Below are positions 42,305 through 52,792 of a DNA stretch of 64,000 nucleotides, in pieces. This DNA is from Amorphophallus konjac (lineage: Eukaryota > Streptophyta > Magnoliopsida > Alismatales > Araceae): assembly GCA_022559845.1 (NCBI GenBank), contig CM040121.1, forward strand, positions 346,616,243 through 346,680,242. The letters run 5' to 3'. The translations under genes and the position numbers were made by a program. Positions within the stretch are counted from its first letter, which is position 1; every line of letters starts with the position of its first letter. The notes below the pieces were generated by a model that made no database searches, had not been told where the DNA came from, and worked only from the letters and a program-made list of their open reading frames with translations.

Positions 42305-45280
42305 TGTAATACCCCGATTTCTTTTAGAAATTAATTAGAAATTTATTAGAATAATCCCTTAATAAATAGAATAAGCTAGATTTTGACTATTTTATAAAAA
42401 TTGTTTAAAATTATATTCTTGTAGAGGATAACACGTTTAACAAACTTATCCTCTGTGGCCAACCGAAATAAAATCTGTAAGTAGGCCAAATTAGTGGTTT
42501 AAGCCCAAATCGAACACTTAGTTAACCATACCTTGAAACGCCAAATTCGAGCCCAACACTCCATCTAATGAGCCCAAATCAATGGCAAATGAAATGCCAG
42601 GATGAGAGGATCATTTACCCTCTCTTAATCTCTCGAAACCTTAACCCTAGGAGATGCATTCGGTGGAGTTTAGATCGAGTCAACTTTTGCGGCGGTGTTC
42701 ACATTGACTCGACTTGCGTGGATGAATACTCCGCGCATAGAAGCCTCTAGAAGGTGTGTGACCTATTAAAATGAAGCTCTCTAACCCTAGAATCGTTTAG
42801 AACCAGCGGCGGCTGCAGAGGAGTTGGACCGAGGGAGATCTCGAGCGATTAGTGGCTCATCCGATTCAGGTAGGTGATAGCAAGCCAAACCCTACAAATA
42901 ATATATGGTTAGAATCAGCATCGTGTTAGCTTTCCATTGATGTAGAAAGCCTTAAATTCTAACAAGTATCCTGCGAGAATTTTAGGTTTTAGTAGAAGCA
43001 TGTCACATCTAGGGTTATAATTGTTCCTTTTCGATTGAGTAGTGATTCCAGACTGTAAACATAAAATTGATTCATGCATCTTGTATAATTTTTCGTGCTC
43101 TTTCTTTTGATAGTAAAAGATCCAAATTTCATGCTTTATATCGTGCAAATTTCATGTTTTAATTTAACCCTAGAAACCTCGCCGGAGTCAGGCAAGGCGA
43201 GAGGGGTAGCGACCTGTTTGGACATGTGCGGCCACACGATAGACCGCAGATCCCAGACAGGCGGCCCTCTATTGACCATTTATATGTTTCTATATCTGTT
43301 CGTGTCCCTGGAACGTGCGGCCGATCCCTAACCGCATATGTCACCTGTGGCCAGTTCTTGACCACACATTCTTCCCAGCGGCACACTACCGACCGTCCAT
43401 ATCCAGCAGGTCTTTGGATCTGAGGGGACCTGTGCGGCCAGTCTGTGACCGTTCATTGGGATGTGAGGTCCAGAACTGATCGCACATCTGTAACAGAACA
43501 GATTAATTGTCATTTCTGCATGTTATGTTAGTAGATTAGTAGTTAATTACATGTTAGCAACACACCTAATAAACTGTAATTCATGACAGTAAATAATTCT
43601 TGCTGATTTATTTAATTTGAGCTTGATATTGATTCATCTTTCCAATGAATGTCAATTTTTAATTGTGAATCCTTGATAATTAAAATGGCTATTAGGTTTA
43701 CGCATGTTATAACCGTTAATCTTGGACCATTGTATCCCCTAGTTTTGATTTAGACTTAATCGAACCGTTGTTACTTGAGTTAATCCCAATTGGATTAACA
43801 GAGACTTGCGTGGCTATTGATAGACCGCATATACCCATGAACGGGCCAATATCGACCGTTCATACTTGGCTTATGCCAACTTGTCTTGGCCGATTATCCT
43901 TGATCTATCTTCGGCCAAATCTTGTTTTGATCAGTCCAGTAGACCCTAGGCCGACCAGTAGACAGTGGGCTGGACTCTGGTTCAGTTCCACCCTACCTAT
44001 GGTAGCCCGGGAGCCCACTTGGGCTAAATTCTAACTCTTGGTTAGGCCCTGTGTTATGCGGCCAGTAATGGACCGTACTTATTATAGGCGGCCCTTAGTG
44101 GACCGTTCAACTAATGAGCGGCTCTGTCAGGACCACACATCCCGGCCTCGATTCTGTAACTTTCTGGCCTTGTACGGCCCAATCCTAACCGTTCATATAG
44201 AAGGGCGGCCCGTCAGCAGCCGTTCAACCTTGACCTCCTGAGGGCTAAACCCAGCCCAGTTCCTGTTAGTGCGGCCCAGTGTCAATCGCACAAGCCTTGA
44301 GCGGCCCAGTATTGATCGCATGTCTTCCAGAGACTAGTTTTCCCCGTGTTTTATGATTTTGAATCCAAGAACATGATGGTTCTTGATAATTTGAACTCCT
44401 GGATAGAAATTCTGGATAATATCTCTTCAACTTAGCCTTGGGATGTTCCGAGGTAAGTTTATACTTGATTATAATTGGCCATTTAACTTGATTAAAGTCT
44501 AGACAACTTGGGATCTTGGATCCAATAAATCAATGCCAACGCATCATAGGGGCCCGGTCTGGTCCTAGGGAGAGCCCCCAAAAAGTACTTGTGCCCATGG
44601 GAGTTTGTAATGAAAGGGTGAGGCATTGCACCGAGTGCATGACTAGCGTGATGTCTATGACAATGATCTCTTATATCTTACTTGAATCGTGTTTGACTTG
44701 GTTACAATCTTGCTTGTTGGCCAATTTCTTGCAATTTCCTATTATATATATTGTTCATAAACTTGCAAATCTTGTAATCTTATCATTCTTGTCATATTGT
44801 TATTCCATTCCATTCTTTAGCACTTTCTGTTATTACGTTGTTTCATTTGATCGTTATATCCTTTCTTTCCGTTCATATACATGTAATTTATTAGTTAATC
44901 ACTTACACTTGCCTGTCATTACCTACTGAGCGTTCGCTCACATAGTTGTTTCCCCCCTTTCCAGGCAGCTAAGGTGAAGATTCACAGATGGATGGGAATG
45001 GGCGAGAGTGATTCCTTGGAGTGTGTCAGCTAGTCGCTATACTGAGATTGTTTAGTTGGTTACATCTAGCTATGTCTTAGAACTGGTGTTAGTTATTGTA
45101 CGGGAGTCTAGTAGAGATTATGTTTGAGTATGTTTGAGTCATTTGTAAGATGTTTGATGATTATTATAATAGAATTGGAGTTATTTCTGTTCATGGCATT
45201 ATGTTAATTCATAGCTTAGCATGTTATCTTTACTGGCGTTTTCTACTGCCGGTCCTGATATTCCGCGTCGGGGCGTGACA
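42305..45280 (+). repeat. Tekay-like solo LTR
   Basis: 2976 bp from TGTAATACCCCG to CGGGGCGTGACA, flanked by AATTG (42300-42304) and AATTA (45281-45285), a 5-bp target duplication with one difference. No internal region, so it is the product of LTR-LTR recombination. Its 3' third matches element E's LTR (GGCCCGGTCTGGTCCTAGG, TACTTGTGCCCATGGGAG, CTACTGAGCG). Splice-like sites GTAGGTG (42870) and CCTTTCCAG (ends 44964) are in the same positions as in E. Confidence 0.88.
43205..44325 (+). repeat. Array of GCGGCC...GACCGTTCA inverted units in the solo LTR
   Basis: About sixteen imperfect units in two clusters (about 43205-43490 and 43810-44325). A typical unit starts TGCGGCC, has 7-10 variable bases and ends GACCGCA or GACCGTTCA. 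TGCGG and CCGCA are complementary, so many units can fold as hairpins. The unit sequence is unrelated to the TGCACCGACC array at the equivalent place in element E. Confidence 0.75.
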
Positions 45281-45285
45281 AATTA

Positions 45286-46149
45286 TCTAGCCACCCTAAT
45301 ACAAGTTTTGAAAATCAACTTTCTGGACTTGAACAACACCTAAATCCTCATGACCAACCCATGGTTCCTCAATCCAATGACATGCTTGGCCTTGATAATG
45401 GGGAGATTGTGGAAATGACACACCAGAAAGTATTAGAGGGAGCCAGCAATATGGAGCATCAAATTGAGGAGCTCAAGCCTAACGTCATCTATGAAGAGAA
45501 CCATGATGAGTCTGTTGATCTTAAGTTGGGGGGAGAAAAAGAGGAAGTGGATTTGCTAGTTAATGATCAACTTTCATTCATTTCCCTTCCTACTTTTGAT
45601 AAGTCCTTGTTCCAAGTGAAGGACGAAGAAGATGTGGTGGAGAAAGAATTGAGTGAACTCATGAAATAATTTTCTAGGGTTAAGGAGGGACTAGATACCC
45701 CGCATGAACTTCATCTTGACCGGGCATCTCTTCATCTAGGGGAGGGCATTAATCTTTTACCCATTCCTGACCTCGGTGAATCGAAACTCACCTTGGACAC
45801 ATTACAATTAGCTAATTGGTCAGACTCACTTGAACCCAATGAGCATCCTTATGTTGAGAAGCATATTTCTTTCTTTCTTGATATTTCTCATCTCCTTGAC
45901 ACTAATCATTTGGTGGAAGCCCCAAAAGTCTCTCACCCTCCAAGCTATTCTCACATCAACCATATGCAAGTAAATTTTAAAATTGAGGTTGTAGAAGAAA
46001 ATTTGGGGACAAATAGAGTCTGCATTAACATGTTCAACACCTATAAAGACCCTATGTTTGAAGAGGAATATGTTATCATTGATGACATGATCACTCCTCT
46101 TCCCTTCTCTAACCGGGGGAGACGGTTTGGATTACTAGACCCACCCTAG
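45286..46149 (+). pseudogene. Element D acidic frame, piece 3
   Basis: Reads on from piece 2. First stretch (to a TAA at 45667): MLGLDNGEIVEMTHQKV, then very acidic (EEVDLLVNDQ, DEEDVVEKELSEL). Second stretch 45670-46149: LDTPHELHLDRASLHLGEG, HPYVEKHISFFLDISHLL, and an end ITPLPFSNRGRRFGLLDPP. No protease or polymerase motif. The final block lies just before the conserved GGGAGGCAACCC hairpin. Product unknown; it may be a Gag-like or accessory protein of the D family. Confidence 0.5.
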
Positions 46150-47336
46150 CACATTTTTGGCCCATTCACTTATATGTATCATCTTTTCATCCAGTGGTAC
46201 AAGGGTTGTAATTTTAAAAAGGATAAGATCAGTTGATGGCTCATTCTTAATGGAAAGCGTTGGTTATGAAGGGTCCGACTGAAGATGTTAAATTTAGCGC
46301 TCATTGGGAGGCAACCCAATTATTCTTTCTCTTTTCAAAACAAATGTGTGATTGATTTTCTTATTTTATTTAAGGAGCATGGACCATGGAGCAGTATTTC
46401 TCTGTAGATGGTGTCTCTTTCCCAATTTGTATCTTTCCTTCCCACCACTTTTCATGACTTTACTTCATTTTTACATCTTCCTCATGCCATTGTAGACAAT
46501 GTCACCTAAGTTGGGGGATAGCTTGAGCTCTAATTTTCTCAAAATGCTTGCAACCTTTCATCACACCCCTAACAAGTACTTCATGTTCATATTTCATGAT
46601 GAGTTTTTTTTTTTTGAATGATAGGACTTAGAGTCTTACTTATGAGAGTAGCAAGTTAAAGGGGTGAATTAATTAGTTATGTCTTTAGCCTTTTCTTCAG
46701 AATACACCTGAAAATTCTATTGAATTTGTACATAATTGCACAATAACAAGATTGGTAGATGACAAACATTATGATGATGGGAATTTTACTTAACACTTAG
46801 GTGATGATTGATATTATGCCCATTCGTTGAAAGTAATCGTGAGGAAAAAATTACTTGCCAAAAAAAATATGGAAAATGCCTCTGAACTTAGTAACCGGGT
46901 TTGCTTCTCCTAAGACAAGAGTTAAGGTTCGCATCAAACGGTGAAGGGATGTGTAGCACCATGTGTCAAAAAAAATGAATGAATAAACAGGCAGAGTGAA
47001 GCTACCTGTAATTTGAGAGCATAATTCGAGATGTGGGCAGAATTGAAAATCATCTTAAAGTGAAAGGTAGAAGACTCATTCATCTAGACTGTTTTGTAGT
47101 CACTAGTCAAGTTATATCACTCCTACACAAAGGGATATTTAATTTTGAGTGTATCCTGAGGAAAGGTCTAAACACATGGACTGATGAAATTTGTTTCGAA
47201 TACATACTACTTGAACTTGTGATACTCCAAAGTCTAAATCATTGTACATAATGTTCTTGCCATGAACTGTGACACATGAGTGTTTGCTAGTATTAATTCT
47301 ATAATTGTTTACATTGCTAAGGGACTAGCAATGTTC
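46150..47336 (+). other. Element D 3' non-coding region
   Basis: No credible frame. It contains the hairpin motif at 46303-46320, a T-run near 46604, and two phrases resembling the final PPT (AAGTTGGGGGATAG near 46510, AAGTTGGGGGCG at 47337). Confidence 0.6.
46303..46320 (+). promoter_or_regulatory. ATTGGG-AGGCAA-CCCAAT hairpin motif
   Basis: Perfect 6-bp stem with loop AGGCAA, preceded by TTTAGCGCTC. From memory, GGGAGGCAACCC-type sequences recur between gag-pol and the 3' LTR of many plant gypsy elements; I cannot verify that here. Role unknown. Confidence 0.55.
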
Positions 47337-47348
47337 AAGTTGGGGGCG
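47337..47348 (+). promoter_or_regulatory. Polypurine tract of element D
   Basis: AAGTTGGGGGCG directly before the LTR start TGATAAATGTCC. Confidence 0.75.
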
Positions 47349-48190
47349 TGATAAATGTCCATTTTTTATGATAATTTATTGCATACACACTATTTTATGT
47401 GCATATAATTAGGCAATTATGCATATTTCACAGTTACTCTCAACTTCGCATATAAATTGGGCCTTTTCACATAAATTGATTAATTTGGTGATTTTATTTA
47501 ATAAAATGGAGTTGAGGGTCATGAACATTAATTCTCCATTGCATAATTATGAGCATTTATGATTTATGTACATATTGTGATAATTTTTATGGATTAAATC
47601 GTAAATATGTGTGTGTAGGACACGGAAGGCATATGTAGGAAGAACTGGGGGCAAAATAGTCTCAACACTCCTAGGAGGAAGCCCTAGGGCACCCTCCCCT
47701 CTCTCCCTTCATGGTTGACCAAGTCAAATGCAGTCACCACCTATTTTTATTGGAGAGAAAAGAAATTTAAAGTTTGAAATAGAGAGAATCAAGGAGGAGA
47801 TCAAGGAGATAATAAAGGAGGAAAATTGGGGAGGATCTTGGCCAAAGAGGAAAAGGCCGCCCTTTTTCGTCTCTTTCGGCTCCTCTTTTCGACCTAATCT
47901 CTTCATAAAAGTTCCTCCTTTTTAAAAGCTCGATAACTTCTACTTCTTTGTCCTCCTCAGATATTGCTTCATTTTTGCGTTCTTCTCCTTTTTTACAAGG
48001 TCAGTATTTTAGGTTTACTTTTCACCCACGCGCGTCCCCCCTATTGTTCGCACGTTTTCTTCATTTTTTGGTCTTTTTTTCTCTCTTCATCAAAGTTATT
48101 CCTTTTTAAAATATATACAACTTTTTATTCTTCATCCTGCTCTGATTCAGCTTCGTTTTCATGTTATCTCCACATTTTCAAAGGTCTATC
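47349..48190 (+). repeat. Element D 3' LTR, left piece
   Basis: From TGATAAATG to the CTATC duplication (48186-48190) left by Sirevirus S. With 59815-60769 the LTR is about 1.8 kb. Positions 47830-48190 match the surviving 5' LTR. Confidence 0.85.
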
Positions 48191-48539
48191 TGTAGGACTT
48201 TTGTGACCTCCCTAGTGTTTTTATGATGTGCATCACTATGTTAAATATTGTTATTTTTAATCAGATATCATGAGTAATGTTATGCATTCGAACTTTCCAT
48301 GATTAATAAGAAAAACTGCTATGAGTTAAATACCCTGCATGTCCGTACTGTTCCTTTCATTCTTCGTGTTGGTTGTGTTCACTTCACTTCGTGATGTCTT
48401 TTTCAACATCGTGTTGTTCCAACAATGCTTGTTGGTTGTCTTCGTGTCGTGTTTTGTTCCAGCGTGTGCTAAACACTGCAGCACCTCGTGCTGTTTTCTG
48501 TACCACCTCATGTCGCTCCATCCTTGTCACCCCTAATTC

Positions 48540-48895
48540 TTCAAAGTCTATACGCTGTATCGTCCTTCTGTGTGTCTCATTCAAAGTCTATACATCCACC
48601 GTCTTACCCAGCGTCTTATGCAAGTCTGTACAACCTCTGCGTTTCAAAGTCCAATTGTTGCACTATCAAGTCTGTACATTGCCTTCAAGGCATCAAGTCT
48701 ATATAGTGGACTGTGCTTCATGCATTGGACAAGTCTGTACATCGACCTGTTCACTCGTTTGAGCAAGTCTATACATTGCGTTGCCTTACCTACATTCAAG
48801 ACCACCAAGTCTGTACATTGGGTAAAGTCTACACATCGCCTCGGTCACTTGCTTCAAACTCTATACAATGTGAACATTCATGTCTGTACAGACTT
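48540..48895 (+). repeat. AAGTCTRTACA array in Sirevirus S 5' LTR
   Basis: Eleven copies in about 350 bp, all one orientation, ending with the perfect palindrome GTCTGTACAGAC near 48882. Repeated in the 3' LTR at 57793-58145. Same motif as in Sirevirus A (3430-3990). Confidence 0.8.
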
Positions 48896-49258
48896 CACCT
48901 CATCTCAAGTCGAGTCTAACTGTGTTGTCTCCATGTCGTTCTTAGTTCGAGTCGTTTCTTTGTTATGTCTGTCTTCGTGTTGCTTCTCCTAGACCTCGTG
49001 TCTTTGAATTGTTCCATGTTGTTTTCATGCCGTCCTCGTCTTCGAGTCGTTTGTAAGTTCGAGCGAGTTTGTTATGTCGTGTTGTTTTTGTATTCATGTC
49101 TTCGTGTTGCTTTTGTATTCGTGTCTTCGTGTTATTCTTATGTTTATGTCCTCGTGATTGTTTATTTCTATCTTCGTCCTGTTTCCTTCTGATCGCGTGT
49201 CTGTCTACCTTTTTCACTCCGTGAGACTTCCTTCTCACCTTATGCTGTTCTCTTCTGA

Positions 49259-49365
49259 CTTCATGTCGTTCTCTTCGTAGTGTTTGTTTTTGTTATAGTG
49301 ATACTTCGTGTCGTTCTCTTCGTAGTGTTTGTTTTTGTTACAGTGATACTTCGTGTCGTTCTCTT
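49259..49365 (+). repeat. 45-bp tandem duplication in Sirevirus S LTR
   Basis: Two near-identical copies starting 49259 and 49304, then a partial third, each CTTCRTGTCGTTCTCTTCG followed by TAGTGTTTGTTTTTGTTA. The surrounding 48930-49480 is full of single CTTCGTGTYGTT motifs. Also in the 3' LTR near 58512-58618. Confidence 0.85.
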
Positions 49366-49686
49366 TTTACTTCGTGTTGTTTGCATCTGACCTCGTGTCA
49401 TTCTCTCCTTGTCACGTACTGTAATAATCTTGTGTATCTCGTGTCGTTCTCAGTAAAGTGCATCTCGTATTGCTATCACATGCCTCATGCAGTTTTAGTT
49501 CTTGTGGCCCTCAGTGTTAATGGTTTTTATCTCCTTACAGGTCCGAGGAAGAACATTCACCTGTGTCTGGGCTGCACGTGATCTGATACTAAAGGAACCA
49601 ATGCTATAAGGGCACGTGGCAAGAAGGTTCTGGATGAAGCGTGGGAGGCACACGCATTCTGCACCTTACCCACCTGCTGCTGCGGC

Positions 49687-49695
49687 TATATAAGG
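49687..49695 (+). promoter_or_regulatory. TATA box of Sirevirus S LTR
   Basis: TATATAAGG in a GC-rich setting (GCGGCTATATAAGG), repeated at 58940-58948. A purine-rich leader follows. Confidence 0.75.
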
Positions 49696-50558
49696 AAGCC
49701 TTTGTCCACAGATGAAGGTTGATCGAAAGAAAAAAAAGCAAAAGAGGAGAAGTGAAGAGAGTTCGATCCATAAGAAAAGAAAGAGAAGAAGAGCAGAAGG
49801 AAAAGAAGAGAAAGAGAGAGTTAGAGAGCTCGTAAGGGTGAAGAGAAAAAGAAAGTGAGAGAGAAGAGAAGACGAAGAGAAGCCTACCTGAAGATCTGTC
49901 AACTGGACCGTGGATCAGATCCAGGCCAGTCAGCTCCGTTGAGAGCCACATTGTGCATTTCGCTTTTCAGCGTCTATTTGCTGAAGTTATCTTTCATTTC
50001 GTGTTTCTGTTTTTCTTCTTATTTGGTTTTCCTTGTTCTTTCGATTCTCAGTAGTGAGGTCGGGTTCCTCCTGTGGATCAGGAGAAGGGAGATCTGATCT
50101 CCGGTTGCAAGTAGCTGGGAGCTACTTGTGGGTTCCCTCTGGTCAGAGGAAGGGAGACTTGTCTCCGGTTCTGGGCTTGCGGGTTGCAAGTCCAGGGGTC
50201 CCTCCTGTTGGGAGGAAGAGGGGAGGCTGTTCCCCTGGTCAAGCTGTGTGGCAGCAACTATTTGCAGACTGAGTCTGCTTGTCTAGCATTGGCTAGTGAA
50301 GCCTCACTCCGGTTGGGAGTGAGGGGTGGATGTAGGTCTGGAGGACCGAACCACCTAAAAATCTATTGAGCAGTGGTTTGTTTTGTGTGCTTGCTTCCGC
50401 TAGATACTTGGATAGGCGCGCTCATGGTGTTTGCTCTTACGTTCAAATGAATTTGTTTCATTCTGTGTTTGCGTCTAGCATCTGAGTTTTTAATTGGCCT
50501 TTATTCATTGAAGGATACATTCACCCCCCTCTGTATCCGGGCCTAGTACCCTAACACT

Positions 50559-50569
50559 TGGTATCAGAG
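50559..50569 (+). promoter_or_regulatory. Sirevirus S primer binding site (initiator tRNA-Met)
   Basis: TGGTATCAGAG two bases after the LTR end at 50556. Confidence 0.92.
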
Positions 50570-50584
50570 TGGGTATTTCCCAAT

Positions 50585-52792
50585 ATGTGGTCCAACGGCC
50601 AGGGAAACGGATCCGCTGGTCCTCGCAGCTACATTGCTGAAGGGTAGTCAATCACCCGTCCCCCTTTCTTCGATGGTAATAACTATTTTTTATGGAAGAA
50701 CAGGATGGAAGTCTTTATCAGGGCCCAAAGCCACAAGCTCTGGAGAGTAATTACAGATGGTCCGTACCAACTTCCACCGAATGAAGACATATGGACAGAG
50801 GAACAGGTAAAACTCTCTGCACTGAATTGGACAGCTCTTAGCATCATACAGTGCGCCGTCCACCCTGAAGAGTACTTGAGGATTTCAGCGTGCAAGACTG
50901 CAAAGAAAATGTGGGATGAATTGTAGTTAATATATGAGGGCACATCTCAAGTAAAAGCTACCAAGATCAATATGCTTACAACTCAGTATGAGTTGTTTAA
51001 AATGAAGCCAGAGGAGTCGATCACAGAAATGTATGCTAGATTGTCTGTGATCATCAATAGTCTGAGAGGATTTGGAAAGGAGATTCAGCAAGAAGACATT
51101 GTCAGGAAGATCCTTAGGTCCCTAACTCCCATCTGGGATACTAAGGTGACCGTCATAGAGGAATCAAGAGATTTATCCGCCATGTCAGTAACCCAGCTGA
51201 TTGGGTCTCTCATGACCCACGAAATGAACTTCAGACAAGGGAATGATGGACATGACAGAAAGGGAAAGAATGTTGCTCTGAAGGTCTCACGACATACTAA
51301 AAAGAGCAGCAGCAGCAACAACAGTGGTGGTAGCAGTGAAGACTCTGACGGATTCTCAGACCTGGACAAAAGCGAGCAGGCCATGCTGACCAGGCAATTC
51401 AGAAAATTCCTGAGGACTAAAGGGAAATTCTACAGGAGAAAGAGATTCAATGCTGTAAGGAAGTCTCCTGAACGAGAACTTGAGAAGAACCGGTTTGTTA
51501 AGAAGGTTACATGCTACCATTGTCAGAAACCTGGTCACATGAAAAGTGAATGTCCAGAGCTGCAAGCTAAGGCTCCCGGATACCAGAAGAAGATGGTGCA
51601 CAAGAAGAAGAAAGCCATGCTGTGCACATGGAGTGACGAGGAGGAGGATCCAGAAGCCACCTCGTCCAGTGAAGATGAAGAGAAGACTTGCCTCATGGCC
51701 AACCATGAGGAAGAGGTAACGAACTTATTTGAAAATTTTACTTTGGATGATTGGGAGGACGCTTATGGCGACCTGTTAGCTAAATATAATTTTCTAACCA
51801 AGGAGCACAGAATGCTTAAACGAAAGTTTCACTCTGTTTCTGAGGAACACTCTATTGCTGTTACGGACAACATGAAAATCAAGGAGATGGCCATTGAGCT
51901 AGATCAGGCTAGAAGTGAGATCGAGAAGTTTAGAATGGAAAGAGAGGAAAATCTAGCTAGGATGAATGAGCTGAAGAGTAAAACTGAAGAGAGTAAAAAG
52001 GAGTTTAGACTGATTACAGAAAAATATGAGGCGGTTAGAAAAGTCAATCAAGAACTCCTGGACCAATGTAATGAGCTTCAGAAGGAGATTGAGGACAAAA
52101 GAAAAATGCTAGAAAAATTTACAGAGGGGAGAAACAATCTGGATGCCCTTCTGGGGTCGAGAGTAAACTTCAATAGGGAAGGATTAGGATACAGTCCCAC
52201 AAGTAAAAAACCCTTTGAATTCAGAACTGTCACGTTCTGCCCCGCCAAGGGCAAAGAAAAACTGGAAACCCCATCCAGCTCCAAATCTGTCTCCACATTG
52301 AAGGTTTCGACCACCAAATCTACTCAACCCACTGGTCAGCAGACTAAGTCAGGAAATCCTGAGACTAGAACTATTCCTGTGCAACAGGTGTGGAACAAGG
52401 GTTCTCACACGACCATTCCTATTGATGTCACTAGAAAGGTGAACAGTTTCGCTAAGAAAATTCAGCATGATAGTTATCAAGGAAAGCATGCGAACATGCA
52501 TCACCTTCAACACAATTCTCATTTGAATAAAAATGGCTACATGAATTATGCTCAGCACACACGTGTTTCCTCTAAGAGGCCAAACAACAATTTCTCTGCT
52601 CGGAAACAACATAATTTTAATAGGAATAGGCTCATTCAACACCCACTGAGAAATGCCAAGAAGGAAGAATCAATTTACATGAAACCTCTGAAAAGAACAG
52701 TAAAACAAATGTGGGTTCCTAAGTGTGATTTGGATAAATTGAAAAATGTCTTTGGACCCAATTTGAATTGGGTCCCACATTACTTTGTTTGA
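50585..52792 (+). pseudogene. Sirevirus S Gag
   Basis: One frame from ATG 50585 (MWSNGQGNGSAGPRSY) broken by TAG at 50645 and 50924; open from 50972 to 52792 (606 codons). Capsid blocks: RPPFFDGNNYFLWKNRMEVFI, AKKMWDEL, YELFKMKPEESITEMYARL, IVRKILRSLTPIWD. Perfect CCHC knuckle CYHCQKPGHMKSEC at about 51512-51553. A long extension follows with acidic stretches (SDEEEDPEATSSSEDEE) and coiled coil (about 51800-52140), then a Gln/Asn/His-rich basic tail. The large C-terminal extension is typical of Sirevirus Gag. Both stops fit CAG-to-TAG. The 3' end overlaps pol by 8 bases. Confidence 0.9.

Larger units (their letters stand above)
48191..50556 (+). repeat. Sirevirus S 5' LTR
   Basis: 2366 bp, TGTAGGAC (TGTTGGAC in the 3' copy) to GTACCCTAACA. 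U3 carries the AAGTCTRTACA array (48540-48895), a second region of CTTCGTGTYGTTCTC repeats with a 45-bp tandem duplication (49259-49348), TATA at 49687, then a GA-rich leader. Frames of 130-140 codons here are repeat by-products. Confidence 0.95.

Noticed and set aside
48373..48992. Frames of 129-140 codons in Sirevirus S LTRs, conserved between both LTRs
   Set aside because: Identity between the copies reflects LTR duplication; content is Ser/Cys/Leu from CTTCGTGT and AAGTCT repeats.
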